Made by a program: the position numbers and the translations under genes
The notes under the pieces: generated by a model
Seen by the model: only the letters and a program-made list of their open reading frames with translations
The model's database searches: none
What the model was told of the DNA's origin: nothing
From: Isoetes taiwanensis
Lineage: Eukaryota; Streptophyta; Lycopodiopsida; Isoetales; Isoetaceae
DNA length: 64,000 bases
Assembly (NCBI GenBank): GCA_021234155.1
Contig: JAJEKV010000113.1
Coordinates: 864,001 to 928,000, forward strand
Direction of reading: 5' to 3'
Shown here: piece by piece, positions 32,420 to 44,700 of the stretch
Layout: each line of letters opens with the position of its first letter
Numbering within the stretch: position 1 is the first letter of the stretch

Positions 32420-33340
32420 CCGAGACATGGCTTTTGGCTTTTGGTGTTCGAGTGGTACCACAAGAACCAATAGACACAAGTAAGTCCAAAGAGGGGTGAA
32501 AGCAAGGTTTGGGAAGTCTCGATGCTTGTACTCAGGTCTCTTTCATCCTGGCTTAGTCTCTTCCATCACGGCGGCTTAGTCTCTTTTGCTTGTCCTTTTA
32601 TTGTATCTAAAGTGCCCCACAGGATGAGATCGCTCGCTCATTTTAGGGGCACTTTAGATATATATAAACAGAACATCGAAAAAAGAGAGTAAAAAGCCCA
32701 GTCTGCGTGACCCTCTTGAATGGTTGTCAACTCACCGGACTTGATATTGTTCGCTGCAAACAATATAGATTACGCAAACAAGTGCCTTAACTAATGTTTC
32801 TTGATGTTGTCACTCTATTGACTTAGTGTTTGCGGGGTGCGTAAATTTGAGACCAAGGATATCCAACGGTTATCCACGCCTCGATCAGTTATGAGGCGCA
32901 AGATATCTCCGGTTGTACCTAGAATTCACCCCATTTGATACTCCTAAGTCAATCCCATTTGGACGGCATGGAGACTCCAAAACGAAATTTGGATAGTCAA
33001 GGCCCGAATGCGATCATTATCAAGTAAAATCACCGATACCACATACATGATTTATTTTTTGTATTTTTTTTTTGTGGTCTTCCTCATTTCAATTATGTTG
33101 CGAGATAAATGCTCACGCAACCGGAAGCCATGATGAAGAGATTCCTAGTGCATCTCGATTTAGGGGAAAATTAATTCCCTTGAGATTCATTAAATGCGGG
33201 GTCCTTCACCGAAAAAAAAGTTTTGGTCTTGAATATGAGCCAAATCACGGATCACGGTGATGAAGGCGACAAAGAAACCCGCGGATCTGGGACAAGATGC
33301 GGTGCTCAACGAGTCCAATACAACCTCAACCAACAAAAAC
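32420..33340. other. stretch between Cys segment and phosphatase domain
   Basis: Holds a short inverted pair AAAGTGCCCC...GGGGCACTTTAGATAT (about 32609-32660) and short frames such as NAHATGSHDEEIPSASRF (about 33105-33160). It is probably introns and small exons of the plus gene. Confidence 0.35.
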
Positions 33341-33349
33341 CAAGAGGTT

Positions 33350-33950
33350 AACTGAAATTCTCCTTGTTCTCGATTTTAATGGGGTTTTAGGCAAGTTTTA
33401 TGACTTGAAAGAGAGGATCCTGCATCGGTAGAGCCCGTGACCATCCGTAAATTGAACCATCAAAAAGTTCGCGGTTTAGGGCCTGGATTTCCGGAGTTCT
33501 TAGAATGGTGTTTTCAAAATTTGAGATTGCATTGTGGTCGGCATGGCTAAGAGTAATGTTGACTTGTTGACGAGAAAAGTTCTTTACAGGAATATAAGGG
33601 CGATTTCTTTTTATTTGGAATCGGGATAATTTTGCACCAACACAAAATTAAAAGTGGTTAATAAGCCAATTTTCCTTAAGGATCTGTCCAAAGTGTACGA
33701 AAATTTTGGAGATACCGGGTGACAAACACATTGTTGATAGATGACCGCCCGAGATATAAGGGTTACGCCAACCCAGTAGAACACAATGATATGTCCAAAT
33801 AGTTTTGCTCCCGACGGGTTGGATTCCAATTTCCTTTTGGAGCAACTCAAACCATGGTTGGAGGGACTTACGGCTGAAGAAAGTGTGCCAACTTATGTGA
33901 AGGAACATCAAATGTGGAACATGTGGGATTACGAAGAGTCGGCATGAATC
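33350..33950 (+). pseudogene. FCP1/NLI-type phosphatase-like domain (copy 1)
   Basis: Follows the HAD-family FCP1 homology domain, which in active members removes phosphate from the RNA polymerase II tail. Motif I is LLVLDFNGVLG (33360-33392). Then come FPEFLEWCFQNFEIALWSA (about 33490-33550) and TLLIDDRP with YKGYANP (33728-33775). The second Asp of the DxDx catalytic motif is Asn, as in the plant DLNGLL subgroup, so activity is doubtful. Frames break at 33400, 33560 and 33640. Copy 2 has the same domain at 57775-58360. Confidence 0.8.
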
Positions 33951-34304
33951 GCATGAAAATGCTCGACAAGTATTTTCATAAATGAATCTTGTAAAACTCT
34001 TTGAAAGTCAATATAAGTAAAAAGAATTTCTATGATATGTGTTGTACTTTTTTTCAATTTAAAATATTTGAATGGATTGTGAGCAAATGTTCTCGTGTGT
34101 GTTTAGAACTAGAGATGATAGAGCTTGGCGGTCCCCGACTATCTAAAGCCAAATACACATGTGGAAGTGGTCTTTGAGTGGGCTGAAAACTGTCGTGATT
34201 AGCTCCACCAGACATCAAAATTTTGGAAGCTTGTCTGCATGGTTCAATGATCAATTGATCCTCCTCTTCTCAAGGTGATACTTTCATCGATTTGTGATCA
34301 TCGA

Positions 34305-34680
34305 GGATTGTGCCGGATGATATGCATATGTTTGCGAGATACATGGAATACTACTTGATTCTCCAAGGAATGAGCCATCCCTTTCATTTCTTTGACCCTC
34401 TTTTCACTCGACATTGTCCAAGGACACAAATAGTTACAAAACAATAAGGAAACATGTGAATGCGGATAAGTGCCGGTACATGTTTTTGCACCTTGTGATG
34501 GACATCAACGGACTGTTTTCGATTGTAAGCCCGCAGTGTCTCGCCGCGGAGATATAAACCAGGGGATATATCACTTTGATAGCTCGGGCTTGCATGGCGA
34601 AGCGAGATATATTGAGAGGTTAGTGTTTGCTCATTGCATTTTGCTGTTGTGGCACAATGACAACAAACTTTGAGTCTGCG
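34305..34680 (+). pseudogene. protein-kinase-like segment (copy 1)
   Basis: Downstream of the phosphatase-like domain on the same strand. The better-preserved copy 2 (58690-59035) has LILQGMSHPFHFFDPLF, then FCSLVMDITDLIFDCKAVYV and SHGDIKPGYITL. The last part resembles the kinase catalytic loop HGDIKPxNI, but the Asn after KP is not seen. In copy 1 the loop is broken by indels. Glycine loop, VAIK and DFG could not be found. It may be a diverged or dead kinase, or a chance likeness. Confidence 0.45.
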
Positions 34681-34689
34681 GGTTCACGG

Positions 34690-35368
34690 GAATTGCTTGG
34701 ACACAATAATTTCAGCTTTACAACCTCGGATGTTGTGAAAATTTCGAGCGCCTCTTCAAACCGATGGTCATTCATGTGGCCCTGCCAGGTATGTTAGTTT
34801 ATGCACAAATTTGTGAGGGGGTACTTAAAAGGAGTGAATATATTGTTGCCTGATCTAGTAAGTCAACTTAAATGCAGCGGTACAAACCAAACTCATTATT
34901 GACAAAGTGTGGTTAGCTGCGGGTTGTGGACATTTCGGACCGGGATCTAGTTGATGTTAGAGTGTTCATGCTTGAAGTTTTAAGATTAGAAACAACAAAA
35001 TTTGGGCCGAGAGGAACATATGTATTGGGAAGTATGTAGGTGCATGAGTCACCTCGTGCTTAAATCAACGTATATCTTTCTTATGTACATAATTGTTATT
35101 GTAACCTCGATTCATTTCAATGAAAATTCATATTCAATTCATCTCACAAACAAAGGAATCAAGTGTTTTGAGAAAATTCAAATCTTCAAAAGAAATCAAG
35201 ACAAACTCATTTTTTTCACAATTTGAAGCACAAAACTTCACATGAGTTAAAAGAAAACTACGAGAATGGTTTTACATTTCATCATCATCGAAAAAGAACT
35301 TGGGGTAAATTCTATAAAATTTTCTCCTCATCTAAAGGATCCGACCTATATCTGATCTGTTTTGATGT
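34690..35368. other. 3' region of the plus gene, convergence zone
   Basis: AT-rich, with CAATGAAAATTCATATTCAAT around 35118-35138. Probably holds the 3' ends of both convergent genes. No clear frame. Confidence 0.4.
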
Positions 35369-38300
35369 TTAGTTGGTGGCATGTGAAGTCGATTGCACGA
35401 TCTCTGTTGTGAATACTATGCCTAAGGCGTCTTTCTTTGCAAAGATCATAGGCGACTCGGTTGATCTTGCGCCCTTCTTGTAATACATACCTTCTATGAC
35501 ACTATCACCCATGCGGTACCATGTTCCATTGAGTTGGAAGTCTTTCTCCACTATCCATTTTGGTTTTGTGCACATCGAATCCAAAATTCAGAACCCTCAT
35601 CATTCCCTTTGAGACAACAACGACAAAATTATCACCAACTCTAAGTGCCTCTGCTAACATCATGGGATTGGAGGAGAACAAGGACTGCTTTGGATTCACG
35701 GTCCTCAATGTCGGCATGCACATTGGAGGATGGTACAATAACTTGAAGTTTCAATCATCAGCGTGGTGCTTGTTCACACTAACTGTCCCACATGCCATCC
35801 AAGCGTGGCTGCGAAGCATGAAAGTTCCCTCGTGTGCAAGCTGCAATGGAGATTCGGGATTGAATGCATGTACACAATGGATCTGCCTAGTGTCCAAAAA
35901 TCCTTTACGCACCCCATGCTTTCTTTCTATCTATATCCTCCACCTTGACTTCCCAAAAGAACCTTTTTATATTCTTCCTCTTCTTTGGTTTTGGATGTGT
36001 TCATCCACTCGGATGTTCCACAAGTAAACATCTCTTGACAACTTCTACCACTTCATGAGCATTACCCAATTTTATCTTTCTTTTATTTTAATTGCGGTTG
36101 TCTTAACCATCTCTTCAACTCAGCGGCTTTGCCATCGTGTTCACCTTTCAGTGGTTAGAACCAAAAATTCCACATCATATAGACATCGATTATGGTTTGT
36201 GTACCTAGCCACAAAGTACAATGGTCTAGAAGCCTTGAATTGAGATCTTTGCACCATCCAAAACACATAATGTCTCTTTGGAACCCTTCCTTTACGCTCC
36301 GGATATTTGTGGTGCTTCATGAAGCGGTGTTGCCTGAACAAAAAGTATCGTGTTCCCTATCATCGATACATAGTAATGTGTTTCCTTGATAATCTCATCT
36401 GCCCTTTGAGTCATCTTGATATGTTATTTGAACCAAAATGGTAATCTGGTTATTGACCCAGTAATATCGTTGCACCTCCTCTTGTTCCTTGAATGTATAG
36501 TTCTCTGCAAAATCCACTACCGAGACATGCATCTGTTTGGGAGATTCTCGAAGCTCCTTAAATTGTTTTGCACTGCCATTGGTACCTGAAATTATGCAGT
36601 GGAAAGATTTTTAGGCGCTCTTTCGGTTTATCCGAAGCTCCTTGGGTTACATCTCATTGTCTTGATGAGTCGGTCTCCTACGAAACTTCGAGGCGTTGTC
36701 TTTTTCATAGTCAATGTACTCCCCATTTCACTTTCCTCTTGCCACTTCCTTCCATGGGGCCAGTCTGAAACTTCTTGATTCCACCACGACTCACAATTTC
36801 CAAGGATGCACGCCTTCTTGTGAAACTCATCTAATTCACTCTTTGGACACAATATAGATCTCCATAAACTTCTGTACTTGCAATTTTATGCTTTGGTGTG
36901 CCTGCATTGACCAAGTTCATGTGATCTACAAACATCAGCGGTGCAAGTGCAATTCTTAGGATGTTTGGTTCTCATCCCATTGAGTCCATCCACTAGCATT
37001 TGCATCCTCCGTCTTTGAATGCAACATCAACTATTGAAGTCCTTCAATTTCACAACAAACCAGGGTTTTAGCTTCTCAAAAGCTTCGAAGGCGAATCTTA
37101 ATTTACGGATGTTGGTCCGAAACCTCTTGAACAATAGCATCTCCATGAAATGAACACTAAACTGTTAGGATGTGTATACCACACCAAACCATGCACCATA
37201 CCATGCCCCACACTCATCATATTCACGAGCGAGCACCTTAGTCTTTGTGTACACACCACACACCACACCACACCCCACCACACCATACACCAAATGGTGG
37301 AGTGTGGAGTGGTGGTGGAGTGGTGGTGGTGGTGGTGGAGGTGGAGTGTGGTGGTGGGGGGTGGTGGTGGTGTGGTGGTGGGGGTGGTGGGTGGGTGTGT
37401 GGTGGTGGTGGGGTGTGGTGGTGGGGGGGTGGTGGTGGGGTGTGTGGTGTGGTGGTGGGGTGTGGTGGTGGGGGTGGTGGTGGTGGGTGGTGTGTGGTGT
37501 GGTGTGGTGGGGGGGTGGTGGTGGTGGTGTGTGTAGTGGTGTGTGGTGCTATGATGTGGTGTGGTGGTGGGGTGTGGTGGTCGTGGTGGTGTGTGGTGGA
37601 GTGTGGTGGTGGTGGAGTGTGGTGGGGGTGTAGTGGTGGTGGTGTGGTGTGGCGTTGTGGATTGTGGTGTGATGTGGTGGTGGTGGAGTGTGGTGGTGGT
37701 GGTGGAGGGTGTGGCGTGGGATGTGGTGGGATGTGTGTGCATGTGGTGGTAATGTGGTGGTCGCAAAAGATGTGGTGGTAGTCTATGGTGGTGGGATAGA
37801 TGGGGTGTGGTGGGGTGAGGGGAGATTCTCCAGGATCATACATTAACATGCACACACCCACATGACACCATGGACGCCCACACCCACACCACACCACCAC
37901 ACACCACACCACACCACACCATCCGACACCACACATCACATCACATCACTTTTATCCTATTTAAATCGGCGTAAAAAAATCTGCCTAACCTTCTCTCATA
38001 AACACTTCGAAATTCGTACACCGATAATAATTACATTCCTCTTCTAATCATTAGAAAAGGATGGGTCCTAAATCCTGTTCCTACGTGCGATTTTTTGGCG
38101 TTTCATTCCCAATTCGCCAAATCGAAAGGAAGTTCATTCCGGCAACATGGTAGGATCCATGTTCGAGGAGATCACTACTGCTATTGTAGGGTGACCGAGG
38201 GAGGGCATTCAGCACATGTTAAACGAGGGGCTCGTAATAAATCTCAAGAAGGTGGATATGCCTAAATCCACCTTCTTTGCTGATTTTGAATCAACCTAAA

Positions 38301-39935
38301 GGCATACAACCAATTTGGATCTTTGGGCCTTCAATGGCTATGCTTGGAGTCAGTTGGCGGGAAGAGCTCTTAGGCGAGTTCATGAGCTTATGTTACATCT
38401 TTGCGCAAAGGCGGTTTGGTATATTGTTCTCTGTCCTTGTCGCTCGACTCTGTAGCGGTGATTTCTTGGCGAGTGCGTGCCACGAGGGGGATCACGAGGA
38501 AGCAGCAAACCTCATCTGTTAAATTAGGATGGCTATGAAAGCTTAGATGCTTTAGTGCGAGAAAACAATAATTTTGGATGCACCGGTTCTCGAGCGATCA
38601 TACCGGCATTTCTGTTGCTTAGGAAATCATGCATGTAAATTTAGTTCTCGGAGTCAGAGCTTTCAATGGAAAGCCAAATTTTGTAAAAGCTAAATTTTGT
38701 AAGATCCTTTTTAATATATCATACTTTCCAACAGTGCTTGAATCGATTGTCTTTATTCAACAAAAATTTGTATCTCGGGATCGATTAGTTATAGCTCAAA
38801 TATTTTTAGGTACACACACCCGATAAAGGGAGTACTCAATTACATCATGTTCTAATAATATTCCAAACATTAAATATTGCATTTCAGACTAGAGTCAACT
38901 ACACACAATTCACATCTTTTGCATCTGATTACACCACAATCAACTTTGTACAACACAATAACCACCACATGCACCACCATACTAAGCACCATAACTAAGA
39001 AAACATGATTAACGAAATAAACTAACTTTGTGATTCCTCCGGATAGTGGGCAGCATGTTCTTCTCTTACATTTCTCTCAATCTTCTAGTTCTAACATCCT
39101 TTGTGTTAGGAGACACTCTGGTGTTCTCAATCCAAAATTTTTTGAATCTTTTCTATATGTTCATCTGAAATTGCATGAATCTTTTAGCCCTCTTGTAAGA
39201 AACCCATTTCCCACCATTGTAATCGATCTCTTCCCTCTTTTTTTTTGCCTTTTGCAGGTTTCTTGGGTGAACACCTAATACCTTTCAAGATCTCGCTGGC
39301 TGATTTTGTCACTTGTTTGAGAATCTGCAGCGGCGTGGTCTGTTATTACAAGGCAGCTATTCTTGGCTGCTAGGCATTCATTTGGTAGAGTTTGTGATGC
39401 TGCATGGGTCCCGGAGGCTCCTTATAACGATGCTCTTGGCTTCCAAATCCTTTAATTCTTCACCTATGAATTTTTCCAATGTTTTATCCCTCAAAAAATC
39501 AAGTAAAATTTCTTTCTTACGTGCTATCCTCCATTCTTTTGGTCTTACATTTTATGGAAAGGCGTTAGCAAACTAAGGACAATACGGCGTTTCTTTGCTT
39601 GTACTTCTTGATGAACCGGATCCTACGCCAATTCTGCAAGCTCAATTTTTCTTCTCTTCTTCTTTTTTCCTCTTGGCGTCTTTTCTTCAACATTTCTTGT
39701 TCCTTGGTTCTTCTTAGTTTCTCTGTCTAAAATGCGGTTTGTGTACAGATTACCTCATTGACATCCATATCCACAATGGATTGGAGCTTCGGCGGGAGGG
39801 GCCAAAGAGCAGGCCTTGAGGGCAAAGAGGAGGAAGGGGCCAAAGAATAGGAATTTGAATTTGAATTTTAGTTTTGAAATTAAATTTCCCCACAAATTGG
39901 GACTCTATTCTTAAATCTGCGGTGGCGGTTGCCAT
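35369..39935 (-). pseudogene. DDE-type transposase-like gene (copy 1), broken frame
   Basis: Minus strand, 5' end near the right TIR. The N-terminal part is basic (MLKKRRQEEKRRREKLSLQN-like, about 39600-39680; DFLRDKTLxKFIGEELKDLE, about 39440-39510). Then RTKHPKNCTCTADVCRSHEL (about 36900-36975), LCPKSELDEFHKKACILGNC (36790-36850), IIKETHYYVS (about 36370-36400) and, near the end, QFKASRPLYFVARYTNHN (about 36180-36250) with NHGKV-like word. Copy 2 shows MKHHKYLERKEGFQ and the same FKASRPLYFVARY. The order (Cys cluster, aromatic block, SDG-QFK-like, GxNHGKG) is that of uncharacterised plant and animal transposase-like proteins. I infer a catalytic role from this and from its position in the element. 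Confidence 0.6.
37285..37830. repeat. (GTGGTGG)n-type microsatellite (copy 1)
   Basis: GGT, GTGTGGT and GGGGT units. It lies on the minus gene's antisense strand, so the minus transcript reads (CCA)n, like the plus gene. It begins at the CCAAATGGTGGAGTGTGG turn (37290), where a left CACACCACAC stretch meets it as an inverted repeat. The matching array in copy 2 is 61675-62200. Confidence 0.95.
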
Positions 39936-40009
39936 AATTATACTTTCATACTACAAAAGTGGTGGATGCAGCGCCACATTTTGGGGGGCAGGGGGACAAT
40001 AGAATTGGA

Positions 40010-40032
40010 ACACCACAGGCGTGCTTTTACCC
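40010..40032 (-). repeat. right terminal inverted repeat
   Basis: Reverse complement begins GGGTAAAAGCACGCC and matches 30020-30041 with one insertion. Confidence 0.88.
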
Positions 40033-41750
40033 CACCACCTAAGCACACTTTGGCTGGCACGGAGCTTTTGCTAGATGTCTTTGTATCTGCTTTCGAGCTT
40101 AGCATAACCCGCCATGTAATCACCGCATCGGAGAGACCTTTTCTACCCGTGCAATACCTTCCATCCTATCTTTTTTGTTTCTCATGTTCCAAATAAAACA
40201 ACAACTAGCATGTATCATTTTCTCAACAATACGTACCATTGCATGTAAAGTACATGCATGAACCCTTCTAGAGGAATGGAATCTGCATCCATTTTGGACC
40301 TTCCTTGTCGACTAGGTGGCAGATTTTGGTTGCATGTTAAAGTACTAATACTTTGTCCTGTCCTCTTCTTCAAAGTATATGAACAATATATGCAGTTCCT
40401 TGAGGTTTGTGCTGGTGTGGAAGATACATTATACAAAGCTTTTTCGGTCTTCAAGTCTGCAGCAAGATGGAACCTCACCTTGAATAATCCGTGGCCTTCC
40501 ACCCCGGGGGATTCACATAGTGTAGGCCGTATATACCATGTGAGTGGACGATAAGGGGTTTTTTTTAACCTAAAGCGTACGAATACGTACGGGAAGGGGT
40601 TCTTTAGACCTTAAAAAATCCAATCTCTAGTGATGTATTTCATACGGAAAGGGGTTTTTTAGACCTTAAAAAAAGCGTATACGAAGGGGTTTTTTATGAC
40701 CCCTTCCTCGCACATGGCATATCCCTTATACACTAAGTGGTATCCCCGGGCCTTCCACCTCCAATCTTTGCCCAGCTTCATAAAGACTAATTAATCTTGG
40801 GATGTCGGTCAAGTTCATAACCCATTTTAAGACCTCATAGTTTTCTTTTCTCACCCGAAACATGCCCAGCCACCATGTGTGCTCCTCTGATTGTACTGAG
40901 AACCATTCTACATCTCTTTCTGGCTTAGGTAATTGACCTCTTTATGAGTCGGAGAGGCGCATAATTCATAAAAACTAAAGAAACCCTCTCATACTTTTTT
41001 TGACTTGTCAATTCCATCTCGTCAAGTTTAATACAAATGTCCAGAGTTTCTTCTACATTGGCTTGGTAGACATTGTAATAAACAATCATGAACTTCAACA
41101 AAGCCTCGAGATCAAACCAAACATTATTCCTTTCATTCAAGCCAATGATATCACATGCACTATCTTTCTTACCTTTCAAATTCGGAGTATGACCAGCCTC
41201 AATAGAGTACATCTTTCCAAAGTTCTCCTCCATCGTAAGGTTCCTTCTCTTTCGAATAGACTCAATCACATAAGGACGTGGAATGACAACCTTCTTAGTT
41301 CCCAATGATCTAATGGCCTCATGAAAAGTTTTGAATAAACTTCTATACCCTTCTCTGCTAATGCCAATTGTATCACATGCTGCTTGCACATCTTCTTCAT
41401 TTATTTTGTCACTAATCTCTTTCATAGCCATCTCTAATACACCAATTCGAAGGCCAACATTCATTGGATCACTCAACAATGACAAGATTTCAGCTTTCGA
41501 TGCAATGGATTTAACAATATTACCAACATTCTTTTCGCTTTAAACTTTTTATCCTTCTTTGAGTTGAGGGCACAGCTTGATTCGCGAGGATTCTCTTCGA
41601 AGCGACTCCACAAGTAGGCTTGAGTTCTTCAATCGGCTTGCTCTTTCTTATCCTTTCTCTATATCCTTGTGGTGTCTTTTTCAAGCGGTTTAGCCTACTC
41701 TGCGGTGTCTTGGCATTTCTTTTCTGGCATTGAATTTGCTTCTCATGCAT
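40033..41750 (-). pseudogene. transposon-type gene copy B, upstream part
   Basis: Minus strand. N-terminal basic segment (NRLKKTPQGYRERIRKSKPI, about 41625-41700), then a 186-codon open frame 41485-40925 with NVGLRIGVLEMAMKEISDKI, MEENFGKMYSIEAGHTPNLK and LKFMIVYYNVYQ. Next EWFSVQSEEHTWWLGMFRVR (about 40850-40910). After a short insertion (40560-40720) comes KVRFHLAADLKTEKALYNV (about 40420-40490) with CIYC. It continues through the 10-kb transposon to 30019. The whole would be a protein of some 800 residues. I do not know the superfamily; repeated occurrence and the QGMEKSH end suggest a transposase or transposon-linked protein. Confidence 0.65.
40560..40720. repeat. short triple repeat GGAAGGGGTTTTTTAGACCTTAAAAAA
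   Basis: An AAGGGGTT...GACCTTAAAAAA-type unit occurs about three times, ending near GGTTTTTTATGACCCCTTCC. CCATGTG words occur at both edges in inverted orientation (40536 and about 40715). It interrupts the coding pattern of the minus gene, so it is an intron or a small insertion. Confidence 0.5.
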
Positions 41751-41799
41751 TTAAGTTGGCTATCCATTTTGCGGGAGAGTTGTCTCCATTGTGCCCTGC

Positions 41800-44700
41800 C
41801 AACAAATAGGAATTGTGCCTCCACATGGTCTCCACAGGTGTTGGAGACTTCCCATGGCGAGAAGGAGATAGTCTCAACTTCGATTACCCGGAACATGGAT
41901 CTCATCTTCCTCATGGAAACATGGGAGCATCACGGGGACACGGGATAACCCGACTTGTCGGGGATACCGGCACTACTCAATCTTCAATGATTGCGGGAAG
42001 CGGGGGCATGGGGGTTGCTGCTACTACCGAACAACCTTGGCACAATCAATCTCCTTGTTCAAGGCAGACAAGCACTGTGCGATACGTGGGTGCGTGTGCA
42101 AAACTGCGATATGCGAGACCCCTCTTTGTGGCGGCTGCTACTTTCCACATCACGAAAAGCAACTTCTATCACACCCACTTTCCGGATGTGGATAGGCTGG
42201 ATCCCTATGTCGATCTATATGATGACATCTGGCCAGACATATGCGGTTAGGCGTGTCATACTCCTTGGAGACTTCAATGCCGCGCCGCCGGGTAGAACAA
42301 CCCATGAGATTTGATCCCTTGGTGATGATATATTGCGGTTGCATCTGCGAAGGAGCTTATTACGGACATGTGGATGACAATTAGGTCCGCAGCGCTATGA
42401 TGCGACAATTGCTTTTGCTCTGCGATATCTTTGACTGGTAATACGCAATGGGTAGCCGGATGGCCTTCCACCCATAAACACACTTGTGGCGGAAAAACCG
42501 GTAGCGGATCTAGTGTAGTGGACTATGTGTTGGTGCACGGCGGGGATATGCATGTCATCAAGCACTTCGGTGGGAACAACTAATAGGGATGAAGAGATGG
42601 ACTCGGACCACTTACCACTTTACTTGAAGTTGGCTTGGCGGTTTATGCGAACCCGGTGCAACAACTCCTCACATGCCTCAGTACTTGCGGATTATGAACA
42701 TCACGGGGGGCTTATGCCCAGATGCTTATAGATGACACGGCAGAAATTTTGCAATATCCTACACTAGAACACAGCGGGCAATTTGGTGGCCGATGTTAGG
42801 ATTGCTTGGCGAGAGGTGCTTTGGGATAAGCAGCCCGCGACGGACCTCGAGGAACACAACCTTCCCGTAATCAATGGTTTGATCACGAGTGCAAGGAACA
42901 CAAATCTTGGCTCCGCCAAGTCCACAGACCACCTTTTCGCCCACATGCGGTCCGACGGGTTACCGCATCTTCCTTAAAGCTAAAGAAAGCCGGTACATTG
43001 CGGCGCATCAAAAAATGTTTTACCTCACAGGCGTCACCCGGGACCTTAAAAGGGTTCTTAAGCCATTACAACCCACGGGGAATATCACTCCGGCGGTGGG
43101 AGGCAATACTTACAACGGCTATCGACCCTCGGGGGTGCACATCGCGGCATTACCCTTGCAAGAAGGCCCGGTCTTTGGAAATCCGCAGTCCGGACGTGGA
43201 ACAAGGCTTACAACGTCTTGCCAATGGGAAAGCCCTAGACTTGGATGGTATCTGGTAAATTGCTTAAATTAGGCGGGGGCCGTCCATAATACCGTCTTGT
43301 GCCTTGTTCAACAAGGCATTACGAGGAAGGCTTCTAGCTGCGGTGGACCAATAGCGAGTTGTTCCCATCTATAAGGCGGGTGACCCTGCTTGCCAGATAT
43401 TACCGAACAATCATGGTCGGTTTGGTGTTTGCAAAGCGCTAACAGGATTCTCGGCGGCGGTTAATGGCGGCGGGCGGCGGCCGAAGGTCGCGGGCCCTCA
43501 CCCGGCGGGGATTCAGACCCGGCACTCAACCATTGACCACATCTTCCGTTCGCGAACTTCGATTGAGGCAGCGGGAACCGCCCGTCGGGGATCTATATTG
43601 TTGCTTTGTGGATTTTGCAAAGGCGTTTGACAACGTGCCTCGGGGAAAACTATGGGCAAGATTACCTTGGTAGGGGTTCTGTAGATTTTGCGAATCACGA
43701 TTAATACGAGCTATATGAAAGATGCTGGAGTTCGGTTGCGTGGACAAGCCGACCATTTGATAGTAGTATCGGGGTTAAATCGGGGATGCCCTCTCTACGC
43801 CAACATTGTTTGGGCTTTACATTGATCAATTGGAGAGCTGGCTTGCTGATAATGGAAGCGATGGGCTCACCTTCTCTATCGGATCATCGGACACTTAATA
43901 TATCGCGATGATGTGGACCTCTAACTTACACACCAGCCGGACATACAGCGACATCTTGATGCCACGAGGCGCGTGCAAACGCAACAGCTGATATCGCATC
44001 AACTTTGGCCAAGACTAAGGTGGTTTTCATATCATCTTCCGCGTCGGTAGGGTCCCCCTCCTTGATTACCAAGGCGAATGTGGAAGTTGCATCCACATAC
44101 AAGTTCCTTCTACTATGCATTGGGACACATCCATACGGCTCTACAGTGATGGCGGTGGAAGGCACTATATGCAATGCAAAACAATAGTCATAGAGTGGAG
44201 TTGTATGATTGGGCCCATCGGTCACACACTGTTCAAGGTCTTAGTAGAGCATGTCCTTTTATCACGGGGGTGGAAGTATGGGGCCCGGTGGTATCACTTG
44301 CTACTTGGAATAACTTGGAACAGTCGAAAAGCCTTCTTAGTCACGAGCACTAGGGGTGAAGTCCACGGTCCCATATCAAATTCTACTACGAGGAGGCGAG
44401 GATTCTTGCCTCTTGGTGACCCTTGATCGTCACATTGTCTATTTTGAAGGTGGTCAATATGGGCGATGTTAGGTCTCCCTAAACTAGCTTATATCATGGC
44501 AATGGGGCATGGCGCCCTCAAGGCCTCTTTGGAGAAAAGAGCTCAATGGTTGGCTAGATGGAATGTGCGGGGAGCACGAGGTGCATACATGTGCAAGCGA
44601 GGCGAATCACCGAGGCAATATCTTGGCCTTGCTTCCTCGACAAGCTTTGGGATGCCAATGCCCTTGAACATGTCAAGGCGGCACACTACCGGCGCCACAT

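Larger units (their letters stand above)
30249..33340 (+). pseudogene. plus gene of the transposon, 5' part: coiled coil and Cys segment
   Basis: Candidate starts are ATG 30249 and ATG 30281 (MKSLLKQEIVPHEDLKKLWG). An intron may end at TATATGCAG (30425-30433), after which an exon reads VEESSNEQYKEFMQIYKNYR. A coiled coil follows (31746-31937, CKQRLQASEDKKNDIKRKIE). Next come VARLKQLNKEL near 32005 and GCPFCG at about 32207. The microsatellite at 31035-31605 lies in the middle, probably in an intron. No domain is named for this part; frame breaks are common. It leads into the phosphatase-like segment on the same strand. Confidence 0.5.
30020..40032. mobile_element. 10-kb TIR DNA transposon with two convergent genes (copy 1)
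   Basis: Terminal inverted repeats GGGTAAAAGCACGCTGTGGTGT (22 bp, 30020-30041) and its 23-bp partner (40010-40032, one extra base). Target duplication CACC (30016-30019, 40033-40036). The empty site is preserved in copy A of the host gene (22217-22225), where TTTTTCACCACCTAAG is uninterrupted. Inside are a plus gene (about 30.25-34.7 kb) and a minus gene (39.9-35.4 kb) that meet near 35.2 kb. The superfamily is not recognised; a 4-bp TSD fits few known groups (Sola, Ginger, some Academ). A left-truncated second copy is at 56478-64000. Confidence 0.88.

Noticed and set aside
21058-41750. Naming the minus-strand transposon gene as KDZ, Dada or another known superfamily
   Set aside because: The visible motifs are not enough to choose; its own TIRs were not found.
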